Origin: Canna indica
Lineage: Eukaryota > Streptophyta > Magnoliopsida > Zingiberales > Cannaceae
Assembly (NCBI GenBank): GCA_034359265.1
Contig: CP136896.1
Span: 67,777,501-67,841,500, forward strand
Length of the DNA: 64,000 bases
Direction of reading: 5' to 3'
Made by a program: the position numbers and the translations under genes. The notes below the pieces were generated by a model, which saw only the letters and a program-made list of their open reading frames with translations, did not search any database and had not been told where the DNA came from. This document shows, one piece after another, positions 46,303-57,722 of the stretch. The first letter of the stretch is position 1. Every line of letters begins with the position of its first letter.

Positions 46303-47113
46303 TAATTTTTTGAATTTTGATTCTATAAATTTTATTTTGATATTTTTAGTCTTTTAATTTTGCTCCATAACTTAGATTTGATCATATTTATGACGGACCA
46401 TTAACTATTCATCAATGTGGATTAACGTCATTCACACACGTTAACAGATTTGGTCTTGTAAATTTCATTTCGAAATTTTCAGTCCTATATGTTTGTCGTG
46501 TAGCACAGATTTGGTCGTATATGTTTGCATCGTAGTACAGATTTGGTCATATCCGCGACGATTCGTTAACTATTCGTACACAAAAAAATAAACGACGTTA
46601 TGCTCATGTTGACGGAGTGAACAAACCGTCGTGAATAGGACTAAATCTATATGACGGACTGATGTAGACAAGTTGGTATGTTAACTCTGTAACATATATA
46701 AGTTTGCTTCGTAACATAGATTTGGTCCTATTCATGACGGTCCGTTAACTCGATCAACATAGACATAACATCGTTTATTATTTCGTGGAAGGAGAGCTAA
46801 CGAACCATCACAGATATGATCAAATTTGTGCTATGGGGCAAATATATTGGATCAAATTTGTGCTACGGGGCAAATATATAGGACCAAATGTGTGCTACGG
46901 GACAGTCATATATAGGCATATATATATATGACTGAAAATTTTAAAATGGAACTTATAAGTCCAAATTTGTCAACATGTATGAATGTTGTTAGTTCACATT
47001 GACAGAGAGTTAACAGACCGTTACGAATAGGACCAAATATGTACTACGAGGCAAATTTATAAGACTGAAAATACCAAAATAAATTTTATAAGACTAAAGT
47101 CAAAAAAATTAAA
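46303..47113. mobile_element. Foldback MITE with long diverged arms
   Basis: The left arm (TTTTTTGAATTTTGATTC onward) is the diverged complement of the right arm (ending GACTAAAGTCAAAAAAATT) over at least 150 bp, including ATTTGGTC/GACCAAAT and GACGGNCCGTTAAC words that also recur in the middle. No ORF. Flanks are low complexity, so target duplication is not clear. Mutator-like by general form only. Confidence 0.55.
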
Positions 47114-47877
47114 AATTTATATGACCAAATCAGCACTTCTCCCAAGATTGCATGTATAGTGCAATGTTTTTTCACTACAAAATTTTGCTATCGGACAGAC
47201 ACCAAAGAACAAAAAAAAACGGTGGAAACTTTGGTTCACCTACCAATTAATTTTTTTAAAAATACAATCCCGCATAGGAAACACAATTTTTATTTGTATA
47301 TTAATTTGAAACTTCAAAATACAATAATGATTGTTAGAATAATTATTAAACTCTTAACCCAACTTAATTAAGGAAATTAAATCAAAGATTGAAATGAATC
47401 TCACAAAATAAGATTGATTTTAAATGTATTTTAATTATTTACAACTTGGAAATCGGCGCCCTATTACTAATTGCCAATTTCTTATTTTATTTTGCTACTT
47501 GATTTCTACATATATCTATTTCTTCACATTAAAAACGATTAATTTTTAAAATTCCTTTATATATTAAACGTCAGTTAACTATATTTGGCATCTATTTTAA
47601 ATTGATTTTTTATATTATTTCTTTTAAGCTAATTTTGGCATAAGCTTTTCACCATCTAGATTGTAACGAGATCGATCAGTTGATGTAATATGGTCACAGG
47701 ATCAGTTGATTGCAATGGCTCGGATCGTAGTTGATGTAATATTGTTCTTTTTTTCTCAACATAAATCTTATTATATTGTTCTTCAATTAATATTGATGTT
47801 ATGGTATTTTTATATCGCTTACAATTCATATTTTCTATAATTTAATAGCAAGAGAACTCTGGATCTGACTTCACAGT
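47114..47877. other. Intergenic, 3' flank of the protease gene
   Basis: AT-rich; nothing further supported. Confidence 0.4.
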
Positions 47878-49074
47878 TCACACTGTTGGATACGAGGCGT
47901 ACATGGCAATGCCGCAAAGCCCTTCATCATCTCCGCCCACGTCTCTCTGCAACCTCATGTATCCGCTCTCGCCCCACGACACGCCCCAGGAATTCTTCAC
48001 AATCCAATACTTGGTTCCATCTCTCCCCTTGCCGAAGCCAACCACGGCCACTCCGTGATTCAGATCGTTCCCGCACTCGCCGGAGAAGACGCCGCCTGCG
48101 TAGAACTGGAAGTCCCGTCCGCCGGCGTCCACCGCGACCGAGACCGGCTGCCTCGCCACCGCCTTCGCGAGCAACGCCTCGCCGATGCTCGGCACGCTCA
48201 CGTAGCCGCGGATTGCGGCGGCATTCGAGCCAGACTTGCCGGCGACGCCGCAGGTGCCGTTGGATGCTCTGTAAGGGTAGTTTGCTTCGGTGGCGAGACC
48301 GCCGTTGGTGGCGATGAACTCGAAGGCGGCATCGATCGAGCCCTCGCTGCAGCCTCTGTTCTCGCTGGTAATTACGTCGCAGTCTACGAGTTGTTGCACG
48401 GAGAGGGAGATCAACTTGCCGGTTTTGAGCTTGATGATGCCTTCGGTGGAAGCTACAGCTGAGAAAGCCCAGCAGCATCCTGCGGCGATCACGTTAAGAA
48501 ATCATATGACATGAAAATAGGAGAATTTGAATTCAAATTTCAGTTTGGTCATTAATTATACGTTCTATATATATTTGTTTCTTTTCAAACCAATGCATGC
48601 ATCGAGTTTAAATATCTCAATTTGACAAGTTTAATTACCACATTGCCCTTGATTTTTGACAGGTGTCACTGCCCCTTTGCTCCTCCAGTCCACCGCGGAG
48701 GGCACGACGGTTGCCGTCGCATTCTGGAACCTAAAACTCCCGGCTGACGACCGCATAATCTTTAGTTTAAGTCCACTGCGCAAAGCCTTGAACTCGCCAT
48801 TTGATAAATCGGCGAACCGGTTGACGCCGAGCTTATACTTCCGGTTCGCGCTGTTTACCGAGTTAATGTATTCAACGTTGAGTTTAAAGATCTCGAACCG
48901 GTGATTCTTCTCCGCCGTGTCCTTGTACTCAATCCCATGCTTCGCCATCCACTTCTCATGCTGCAGGGACAAGTGATCTGTGTCTGCAACTGGACGGATC
49001 ACCGCACCGGAGGTGACAAAACCTAAGAGAAGTGCGGTGAAGAAGAAACAAGAGGGATTTGTCGAGGAAAGCAT
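47878..49074 (-). CDS. Papain-like cysteine protease (SAG39 type)
   Basis: Two exons, 49074-48639 and 48479-47878, join in phase (TGT G / GA TGC) to 345 residues. A signal peptide ([19 protein letters not shown]) is followed by an I29 prodomain ([32 protein letters not shown] in the ERFNIN region, [12 protein letters not shown]) and the C1A protease: [25 protein letters not shown] with catalytic Cys 148, [11 protein letters not shown] with the His, VKNSWG with the Asn. There is no granulin or vacuolar C-terminal extension, as in senescence-linked SAG39/SAG12 relatives. CGCCW replaces the common CGSCW, giving an extra Cys next to the nucleophile. The start at 49074 is chosen over an in-frame ATG at 49137 because a TATA box lies at 49161-49170. 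Likely secreted or vacuolar. Confidence 0.94.
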
Positions 49075-49160
49075 GTTAGGTAGCAATTTAATTATCAATG
49101 TGATCAGTGATATATACACCACTACATGCAGTGACATTATTTGTGAGATATGGGGATGAT

Positions 49161-49170
49161 TATTTATAGA
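49161..49170 (-). promoter_or_regulatory. TATA box of the protease gene
   Basis: TCTATAAATA on the minus strand, about 90 bp upstream of the chosen start; transcription would begin near 49135, on top of the alternative ATG at 49137, which supports the shorter protein. Confidence 0.6.
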
Positions 49171-49609
49171 GATGAAAAGAGTAGGGGATGATAGAGATTT
49201 TGCAGCAGTACTGTCAAAGGATCATGAGAAGGACCTTGAGATAGCCGTAGTGTTTGAAATATTGCATGGGATGATTAAAGCATATATGGGAGAAAGAATA
49301 TATAAATGGACGTTGTTTTCTTATCCTTCTCGATCACGCGAGGTTGTTGTTGCTGGCAAAACTCAGCGTGCGTGCGTGCGTGCATGGTGTGAGAACAGCA
49401 AGCATGCAACTCAGTTTGTTATTTCAATTTCTCCGTCCCCGCGTGCTTAAATAGTTAGTTCTTTAGTAATTATAGAATATATAATCCTTGGCATGCAATA
49501 TTCCGATGATCCATTGAAATTATTTAACTACAAATTATATAGAGAGATCAGACAGATAAGTCAGTCCTCTTAGATTTTGATATATATGATCGCCTAAGTC
49601 TCTTTTTAG

Positions 49610-50104
49610 TAGAGCTAGCAATATATGGCTCTGCCTGATAGCCCAAAAAATTATTGGGTTCGAGTTGATCCTTACCGTGCTCAGGCCATTATTGGACCAG
49701 CCCGATAAGGTCCGAAAAATTAACGGGACGGGCTAGACTAGGCGGTGTAGCCAGGCCGGCTGGCTTGATACGACAGCCCGATAAGAATTTTATTCATTAT
49801 CAAAAATATCGAGCTATTAGGCCCGAATCGACCCGATAGCCTGAGCCCAATATGGCCCGATTTGGATCTGATAGCTTGATTCTAATGGCTCAATTCGGGC
49901 CTGATAGCATGCTTCAGGCCCGATTTGAGCCCGATAATCCGATTTCTTTTTCGTGTTAATTATCAAGTTGAACGATTGGGCCATGTCGGCCCGTTATTTT
50001 TCGTGTCGAGCTGAGCCGATGACTCTAGGCCCGAATTTTTATTGAGTTGAACCAGACACAATTTTTTTCAGACCGGACCGGGCCGGCACGAATTGCCAGC
50101 CCTA
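49610..50104. mobile_element. hAT-like non-autonomous element with GCCCGATA-word core
   Basis: TAGAGCTAGCAAT at the left and the complement TAGGGCTGGCAATTC at the right are inverted termini. CTTTTTAG (49602-49609) and CCTTTTAG (50105-50112) form an 8-bp duplication with one mismatch. The core is degenerate GCCCGATAG/GGGCCNG words in both directions. 495 bp, no ORF. Confidence 0.75.
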
Positions 50105-50311
50105 CCTTTTAGATTAACGTATATACTTGCATGTGATGCGCATGTGATATATTCCTAATTAATAATTATGAGTAGTTGGGAATTTTTCAATCAGAATAGT
50201 TTTTCTGAAATTATTCTTAGAATTACATATTAGCATCATTAAACTTTCTTAAAGCAAAAATTATTTGAAGACTTTTAAATTGTCTTTATAGATATTTGGA
50301 GAGAAGTTTTT

Positions 50312-51212
50312 TAAGAGGTGTTTGGTTGCATGGCTCAAAATTATATGATTCGGGAATAAATAAGGAATAATAAATACTCTATTATTTAATTGCCATTAGG
50401 AATAAATAGGTATGGTTATTTCTTTATTTGATTAGCATAAATAATAAAGAGAAAAATAATTAAAGTACCATTATTAATAATATTGGTTATTTAGTAAACC
50501 CACTTGTGCTTAAGTTGTAGTAGCATCCGGGTATGTTGTCTAGATTTTGGGTTCAATCCCTAGTTGTAGTATTTTGTGCGTCTTTTTCACGTCTTTGTAC
50601 GCCTTGTGCGTATATTATCGTATTTACGCTTTGTAATGGTTGTGCTATAAAGTTATTTTTTTATTAAAAAAATAGTTATTTATACTAAAAAAGTATATTA
50701 TTATAATTTTTTTCTAATGACTAATACTATAATAAAAATATAGAATAATGTAAAATAATTTTTAAAATCAATATAATTAATTTGGAAATATGACTAACAT
50801 AATTTTGAATTAATTAAAATATTTTATTAATTTAAAACAATCAAAAATAGCATTGATTTTCTTGAATCTCCGTAGTAATAGTAATAGTAATCATCATAAT
50901 TAGACATTGTATTACAAAACATAAAATAATTTATTTATTTGAAATTTTGAAAATAGGTTAAGATAGAAAAATAAATTTTAATATATTTGATTGCTATAAT
51001 TATCCAAAGGGGAATAGATGGAGAGCAGTGGTTTAGATAAAAAATAGTATTTCTTATCCATCCGGAAAAGTATTTAATTGTATATATATTCCTTGTGGGC
51101 ATGTGGCTTACTTATTCTTTGTCAAAAAAATTGTAATCAAACAAGAAAGTAAGTAGGACATCAAAATACTATTTAATTTCTAACATATTTCATCTAATCA
51201 AATACCTCCTAA
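50312..51212. mobile_element. Harbinger-type MITE candidate
   Basis: TAAGAGGTGTTTGGTTGC at the left and the complement TTAGGAGGTATTTGATT at the right fit PIF/Harbinger ends with a TAA/TTA duplication; one base of length differs between the ends. AT-rich, no ORF. A SINE-like insert lies inside. Confidence 0.5.
50508..50670 (+). mobile_element. tRNA-like SINE candidate inside the MITE
   Basis: TGTGCTTAAGTTGTAGTAGC resembles an A box and GGGTTCAATCCC is a good B box, about 40 bases apart, followed by a GTGCGTCTTTTTCACG-type body and a T-rich end. No target duplication identified. Confidence 0.45.
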
Positions 51213-51536
51213 GAGTTCGAACATTTTTATTTAAATTCAAAACATCTAATTAATATGTATTCAACATATTGTTTCATATTAAAATTGTCATACTCAATTT
51301 TTACATACCTAATTTTTAGTTAAAGATTTTTGGTATAATCTTTAACAGCTTAAATATTTATTTAAATTTAAAATTTTAAACTATTTTCATATATTTTGAA
51401 TTCATATTAAAGTTGCAATGTGTCATATATGTACATACATTAAATTCAGCTATGAAACCTTAGATTGAGTGTTCAAAATTGTTGGATCCAATATATAACT
51501 ATATATAGAGTTAATTAGTGTTTTTTAAAATACGAT

Positions 51537-53321
51537 CACTACAACAGATTTGTTAAATATCGACTTTGTAATTTTGACGTCTACTAAAGACGTCGAAATG
51601 TAAAATTATTTTAAAAAATTAATACAATAAATTTTGACGTTTTTAATAGACGTCGAAATTTTTTCGACACTTGCCAAACATTTCGACGCTTCACAACAGT
51701 TGACGGGCGTCGAAATATTTGACTTATCGACGTCGCATATAGGCGTTAGCAGACGTCGATACATTTAACGTTTCGACGGCAGTTCAGCCGTCAAAAAAAA
51801 ATTAAAAAAATATATTTTTAACATATCGACGCCGGTCAGAGGCGTCGATATTTTTTTTTAAATTTTTTAAAATAAAATTTATTCCGCCGCGCGTCGGAAA
51901 TCCAGCGGCAGCGAATCCGCTGCTGCTAAATTTATTCCGCGTTCAGCGGAAATCGAGCGGCAGCGGATTCGCTGCCGCTCGATTTCCGCCGCGCGTCGGA
52001 AATCCAGCGGCAGCTGATTCGCTGCCGCTCGATTTCCGCCGCGCGTCGGAAATCCAGCGGCAGATTCGCTGTCGTTCGATTTCCGCCACGCGGCGGGTAA
52101 CGGGCGGGCGAGCGCAATCACACGCGCTCGCCGAGGCAAGAGGCGGGAGATTTCCCGCCTCCTTAATTTTTTTTAATAAACTTATAATTTTTTTTTAAAC
52201 ATATTTTATTTATTTATATTCTTTTATATCGTTCTCTTCTTCCTTATTCTTCTTCTTTCTTCTATCAGCCCCGATAGAAGGCACGTAATGGAGGCCTCTC
52301 ACAGCCCCGATGCAGACCTCCAGCCGCTGCTTCCATGAGAGCGGAGGGTGGCCGGCGCTGCCGTCCGAACCGATTCCTCGAGCCCCCCTTGCTGCAGCTG
52401 CTGCTCATGCAGCTGGACTAGCTCACGTGTAGAGGCCTCTTCTCCCACTCCGGCCGCTGCCTCCTTCGGCAGAACATCGTCACCGCTGCTGCCAACGTCA
52501 AGGCCCCACTTGGAGCCGGCACGGGGGAAATCGAGCAGGCGGAAATCGAGCAGGAGCCGGCACGGTGGAAATATAAAACGTGGTCGTCTCCTTCAAGACC
52601 GGCCTGTGGTTCTGGATGAACAACTGCCACTCGCTCATCACCTCCGACCAAGGGTTCGGGGCGACGATTCGGGCGATCAACGGAGCTCTCGAGTGCGACG
52701 GCAAGAATCCGACGACGGTGAACGCTCGCGTTGGGTACTGCCTACTGCAGCCAGTTTGGCGTTGACCCTGGGAATGATCTCATTTGTTGACTTTTTTTAG
52801 TTAGTGCAGCCAGTATAATAAGTGAGATTGTTGAATATTTAATTTATCGAATAAAAAGTTTGCCCGAGAAATTAATTCATATTTAGTGCTTCTCTTAATT
52901 TTTTTTTAAATATATATATATATACATACCGACGCCTCTAACAGGCGTCGATATGTTTAAAGAATATTTTTTAAAAACTAAATTTTTTTGACGACGGAGC
53001 AGACGTCGAAATGTTAAACATTTCGACGCCTGCTGATGCCAATATGAAGGCGTCGATATGGCGGACATTTCGACGCCTGCTGACGCCAATATGCAGGCGT
53101 CGATATGTTGGACATTTCGACGCCGGCAGACGCCAATATGCAGGCGTCGATATGTCGAACATTTCGACGCCTTTTCAGACGTCGAAACGTACATTTAAGC
53201 GGCCGTCGCGTTCCACTCATTTTCGTCGTCTTTGTTGACGTCAATATGTTAATTTCGACGGTTGTTGACGTCGAAATATTAACTTGTTCTGACGTCGAAA
53301 TACCACTGGTTTGTTGTAGTG
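51537..53321. mobile_element. Non-autonomous CACTA element carrying captured gene sequence
   Basis: CACTACAACAGATTTGTT at the left and GGTTTGTTGTAGTG at the right are classic CACTA ends; GAT flanks both sides exactly (51534-51536, 53322-53324). Subterminal repeats based on GACGTCGAAAT, TCGACGCC and ATTTCGACG fill about 51560-51860 and 52925-53300. A tandem block of about 56-bp units (CGCGCGTCGGAAATCCAGCG) lies at 51885-52085. There is no transposase; 52260-52790 is GC-rich, gene-like DNA including a chitinase exon fragment. Confidence 0.93.
52583..52790 (+). pseudogene. Captured GH19 chitinase C-terminal fragment
   Basis: Reads [20 protein letters not shown] then [20 protein letters not shown] and [12 protein letters not shown]; after a one-base shift [15 protein letters not shown] and a TGA follow. 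[11 protein letters not shown] fits the second GH19 chitinase signature and the ending is that of class IV/EP3-type enzymes. The catalytic Glu region, signal peptide and chitin-binding domain are absent, so this is a fragment. It sits between CACTA subterminal repeats in the plus direction, with the natural chitinase stop kept. The sequence upstream (52340-52560) is not recognisably chitinase and may be a second captured piece. Confidence 0.85.
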
Positions 53322-53428
53322 GATGATGGTTTAATATGCATTTTTTTCATAAAATGTTAAACACATCTCCCATGTAGCCATAATTATTCCTATGTTTTTA
53401 TATACTTTAGCATATAGTCATGATATTA

Positions 53429-53456
53429 TATTATTATTATTATTATTATTATTAAA
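53429..53456. repeat. (TTA)n microsatellite
   Basis: About nine TTA units between the CACTA element and the foldback element. Confidence 0.85.
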
Positions 53457-53501
53457 GAATATTTCATGTTAAATGATACATACTGTTCCTTATAGTAAAA
53501 A

Positions 53502-54577
53502 GGGAAAATGTACAAAAATGTTTTTGACATTTTCTCGCGGGTACTAAAATACCCATAACATTTTTTTGGGATCAAAAAATACCTCTCACGTTATGAATTA
53601 GGTACAAAAATACCCCTATAGGTAAACGGTATTAGTTGAGAGATAACAGAGCTGACGTGGCTGATGACTGGGACTGATGATGTGGACATCTAACACGCAT
53701 GCGAGCCAAGATGTTTTCTCACGAGTACTAAAATGCTCCTGACGTTTTCTCACGGGTACTAAAATGCCCTTAACGTTTTCTCACAGGTACAAAAATACCT
53801 CTAACGTTTTCTCACGGGTACAAAAATATCTCTAATGTTTGTTTTGGACCTAAAATGAGGTTATTGAAAATGATATAAAAATGACTTCAAACTAACTTTT
53901 GTTAGGTGAGACTTAACGAAGATGTCATGGATGCTGACAAAGATGTTGACTTTACACGTGGCACATATGCAGAGAGCAACTTGCCACGCAATCGTAGGGG
54001 TGAATAAAAAAAATCAAAATTTTGATTAATTAAAAAACCGATTTGAAACTGAACCAAATTTTGCAATTTTCGATCTATTATGTGTCACTTACGTGACAAG
54101 TTGCTCTCTACATATGCGTCACGTGTAAAGTCAAATTAGCATCCATGATATCTCTGTTAAGTCTCATATAATAAAAGTTAGTCTGATGTCATTTTTGTAC
54201 TATTTTCAATAACCACAGGGGTATTTTAGGTCCAAAACAAATATTAGGGATATTTTAATACTCGTGAGAAAATGTTAGAGGTATTTTTGTATATGTGAGA
54301 AAATATTAGGGGCATTTTAGTACCTGTGAGAAAACGTCATGGACATTTTAGTACTCGTGAGAAAATGTCTCTGCCCGCATGCGTGTCAGATGTCCACGTA
54401 ATCAGTCTCAGTCATTAGGCACGTCAGCTCCGTTATCTCTCAACTAACACCGTTTACCTATAAGGATATTTTTGTACCTAATTCATAACGTGAGGGGTAT
54501 TTTTGATCCCAAAAAAATATTAGAGATATTTTAGTACTCGCGAGAAAACGTCAGGGGTATTTTTTGTATATTTTTCC
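53502..54577. mobile_element. Mutator-like foldback MITE, 9-bp duplication TAGTAAAAA
   Basis: Arms of about 500 bp are inverted copies (left GGGAAAATGTACAAAAATG, right complement GGAAAAATATACAAAAAATA), with recurring TTTTCTCACGGGTACTAAAA and GAGAGATAACNGAGCTGACGTG words. TAGTAAAAA flanks both ends exactly (53493-53501, 54578-54586). No ORF. The 9-bp duplication and long arms fit a Mutator-like element. Confidence 0.88.
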
Positions 54578-54586
54578 TAGTAAAAA

Positions 54587-55384
54587 TCAAATGATGTTTT
54601 CACCGATCAATGTCATTAACTTAGTCAAACATAGAGGAGGAAGAGGAGTGGAAAAGTACAAGCGAAAGACATCAAACTAGCTAAGAATCGAATGATATTT
54701 GAACATGATCTTAAATATAGTTAAAAACTATAATTAAGGACAGTAATTACAAAACTTGATAAATAAATTATGCGTTTGGAAAATTTTGCAATGCTATTTT
54801 GTTTTTGTAAAATTACTCTTATTATAGTTTATGCTAAAGTTTTTGAAATCACATCCAAGACAAATTAAGATGATTGTATAGCTAAACAAGACTATTGTTA
54901 CTATATATAGATTGTGTAGCTAAACTCTATTAGATCTCCCGATCGAGGTGGAGGTCCACCCAATCACATTGCACGTTAGTCAAACAATATATAGATGCTC
55001 TTTGCCACTATTTGGGTTCTCTTTACGAGCACCGCTATCTTTGTTTTCTGCCTTGATTTCAGCTCCATAGACTCTTCTTAGTTAATTATTCTAACCTAAC
55101 CTATTAATGCATTAATTAATTGATCAACTTATTCCACACCAACCCCAATTTGATTAATTGGACATAACTAATTCAAGTGGGATCGATCGAGTTTGCACAT
55201 GGAAAGACTTCCCCTCTTGCATGCACATTCAATCCATCTTTTAAGAACTGGATCAGATAAAATAACTTGTAGATAGACAAGATTAATTTTATCCTAAGTG
55301 GAGTGCTCATATATAATCAATTCCTACTCCGAGTAAATGATACAGGCCCTAAACCGAGCTTGGCCCAATCTGCCTCCTCAAACC
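54587..55384. other. Intergenic DNA
   Basis: AT-rich; no gene, RNA or bordered repeat supported. Confidence 0.4.
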
Positions 55385-55401
55385 TATCTAGAATGATAAA
55401 C

Positions 55402-56165
55402 CCTTTATTTTAAAAAAAGAAAACATTTGTATTAAATTCAAGATGACTGAATTGAGTACCAGCAAAAAGAGGAAGAGAAAGAACAAAAGAAAAATAACCA
55501 ACAAAAAAAACTAAAGGGAAAGTAGGTATCCCTCATCAGTTACAAAATATGATAGGAGGTGAGAGAACATAAGATGGATGCCACAACAGCTTGGACTCCA
55601 CGCGAATAACTCTCAAAACAACGCTGATTTCTTTCACCCCATAAGAATCAACCCCACACCAAATATATTGATATGAACTCTTCACAAGGAGCTCACAGAC
55701 TCATGTGCATGAGGAATTTCGACATGAAATCAAGAACTAGGGAATGATGCTTCATGGAGAGCCTGCAAAAGTGAACACCAAACCCTATGGGAGATCGAAA
55801 GGACAATCCCGAAATAGATGCTTGAAAGTTTCTTCGGCAAGAAGGCAAAGAGGGCACGTAGGAACAAAGATAATACCCTATCTCACCAAATTACTCCTAG
55901 TTGGAAGACGATTTCTCCTCCAAATCAGCCCAAAAATTGAAACCTTAGGAGACAATTACTTTTGCCAAATGAAGTGAAAGAATGAATCCTTTACACCACG
56001 AAAAGTTAGAATGAGATAAAGCGAATTGCTGCTAAAGGATCCATCCTTTGAACCCTTTCAGGAAATGGTATCATTCCCAAAGATGAACCGGACAGAAGAA
56101 AGCGCTCTCGCCAACACTCGTAGTAGCTCCTCATTGATGTATGTGTTGAAGGGGATATTCCAGTT
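55402..56165 (-). pseudogene. Truncated LINE fragment with 17-bp target duplication
   Basis: The minus strand reads VSIFGLIWRRNRLPTRSNLV, a stop, then CPLCLLAEETFKHLFRDCPF: the zf-RVT domain that follows the reverse transcriptase in plant LINEs. TATCTAGAATGATAAAC flanks both sides exactly (55385-55401, 56166-56182), the mark of target-primed insertion. The A-rich 3' end is at the left (AAAATAAAGG on the minus strand). It is 5'-truncated and carries stops. Confidence 0.85.
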
Positions 56166-56513
56166 TATCTAGAATGATAAACTCTAATTAGGTGCATGTG
56201 AAAAATTAATAATATGATCATATTACATTTTAATATTGTATTAATAATATGATCATATTACATTTTAACAACAATATTCTAAAATTTTACGTGTTGCTAT
56301 GTCGTCAAATAATGCAAAATCAAGCATAAGCTGACTAATTAAGACTATATAAGTCACAGCTAGTTCGATAAGTGCCGAGGCTACTTTTTTTGAAACAAAA
56401 ATAGAAAATCACAATATGTGATCATATTAGGGTTAATTCGAATCCTACATATCTAGACAACGTTTAACATATTACCACCCATTGTACTACCCATACACTA
56501 CTAGAAATTGAGT

Positions 56514-56757
56514 CTTCAGCAACGGCTATCAGTAACGGCCGCTCAAGCGGGCCGTTGCTATTTGCAACGGCGTTCTAACGGACACGCGAGCCATTGCGGA
56601 TTATTTTAATTATCCGCAACGGCTTTCTAACGGACATGCGAGCCGTTGCTGATGAATTAATTATCAGCAACGGCTTTCTAACGGACAAGTGAGCCGTTGC
56701 TGATGATAACTTATTAGCAACGGCTTTCTAACGGGCGAGTGAGCCGTTGCTGATAAG
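56514..56757. repeat. Subterminal palindromic tandem repeats, left end of CACTA
   Basis: Four units of about 50 bp share GCAACGGCTTTCTAACGGAC and GAGCCGTTGCTGAT, so each unit is itself an inverted repeat (AGCAACGG...CCGTTGCT). They are presumed TNPA binding sites by analogy with En/Spm. Confidence 0.85.
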
Positions 56758-57722
56758 TTTATATAGGGCACACAGTCGCACCCGACCCTTCTTCCTCCCG
56801 CTGCTGCCGCCACCGCCTCCTGCTCCCGCCTGTCGCCGCCGCTGCCGACGACGCCTCTTCCTCCTCCCGCTGCTGCCGACATTTTCAGGTATACCTCGCC
56901 GGCCGGCCGTCTCTTCCCGTTACGGCCGACGGGAAATCCGACCGAAACCCTAAAAATAGGGTTTCGGCCGGCGGCGGTCGGCCGATGGCCGCCGCCGGAC
57001 CTTGTACAGTGGCCGGACAGTGTGCCCGGCCACTGTACGCCGGCGCCAGAGTCCACCTAACTCCGACGCCGGAATTTGTAGTTTAATATATAATTTTTTA
57101 TTGTTTTTTAATTGTTAATTAATTGTTAATTAATTATTTAGATTAATTATTTAATTTGTTAGATTAATTATTAGGGTTTAGATTAATTTCAAAATTGTCC
57201 ACTTCGGACGCCCGCCGAAATAGTCCACTTCGGACGCGCGCCGGAATCGTCCAATATGGACTCGAACTGTCTCGAAACATTTAGAAAATAATCATGCATC
57301 CGACGAGTTCATATGTTTCACGTACGCATCGACGAGTCGGATATGATTTAGCAAAACCTTAGATCCGTTCGGGGATTGTATGTTCGTGTAAAAGAAGTAT
57401 ATGATCTTTTATACGACGTACAATTCTTGAATTATCCCTGATTGGACAATTTGGGAATATAGTTATTTGTAATGCACTTACGTTTTTATTTTAATTGTTA
57501 ACTAATTATTCTAAATTTCGAAAACATCTCTCTTATTCTCCGATACGCACCCAGATGATATGCGTATTCGGAGAACTGTAGGGAGATGCTGCCAAAATTT
57601 AGAATGAAGTTAATGGTTAAAATAAGTACTTAGTGCAATATAAATAACATAAATCCCGAATGGAATAAGACAATCTCACCTAAAGACATTAACCAAAGAA
57701 ATTGTCATTGATTGACAGAATC

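Noticed and set aside
47886..48462. Arg-rich ORFs antisense to the protease
   Set aside because: GC-rich shadows of the conserved protease exon.
49172..49450. Plus-strand ORF of 92 codons upstream of the protease gene
   Set aside because: No recognisable domain, overlaps the protease promoter, and composition is ordinary for chance ORFs.
52348..52800. ORF of 150 codons in the CACTA element as a gene
   Set aside because: It runs in the wrong frame across the chitinase fragment and is low-complexity Ser/Arg/Pro.
57702..57722. Upstream TTG start for the TNPD-like protein
   Set aside because: The conserved protein begins at ATG 57723, just after a likely splice acceptor; non-ATG initiation is unnecessary.
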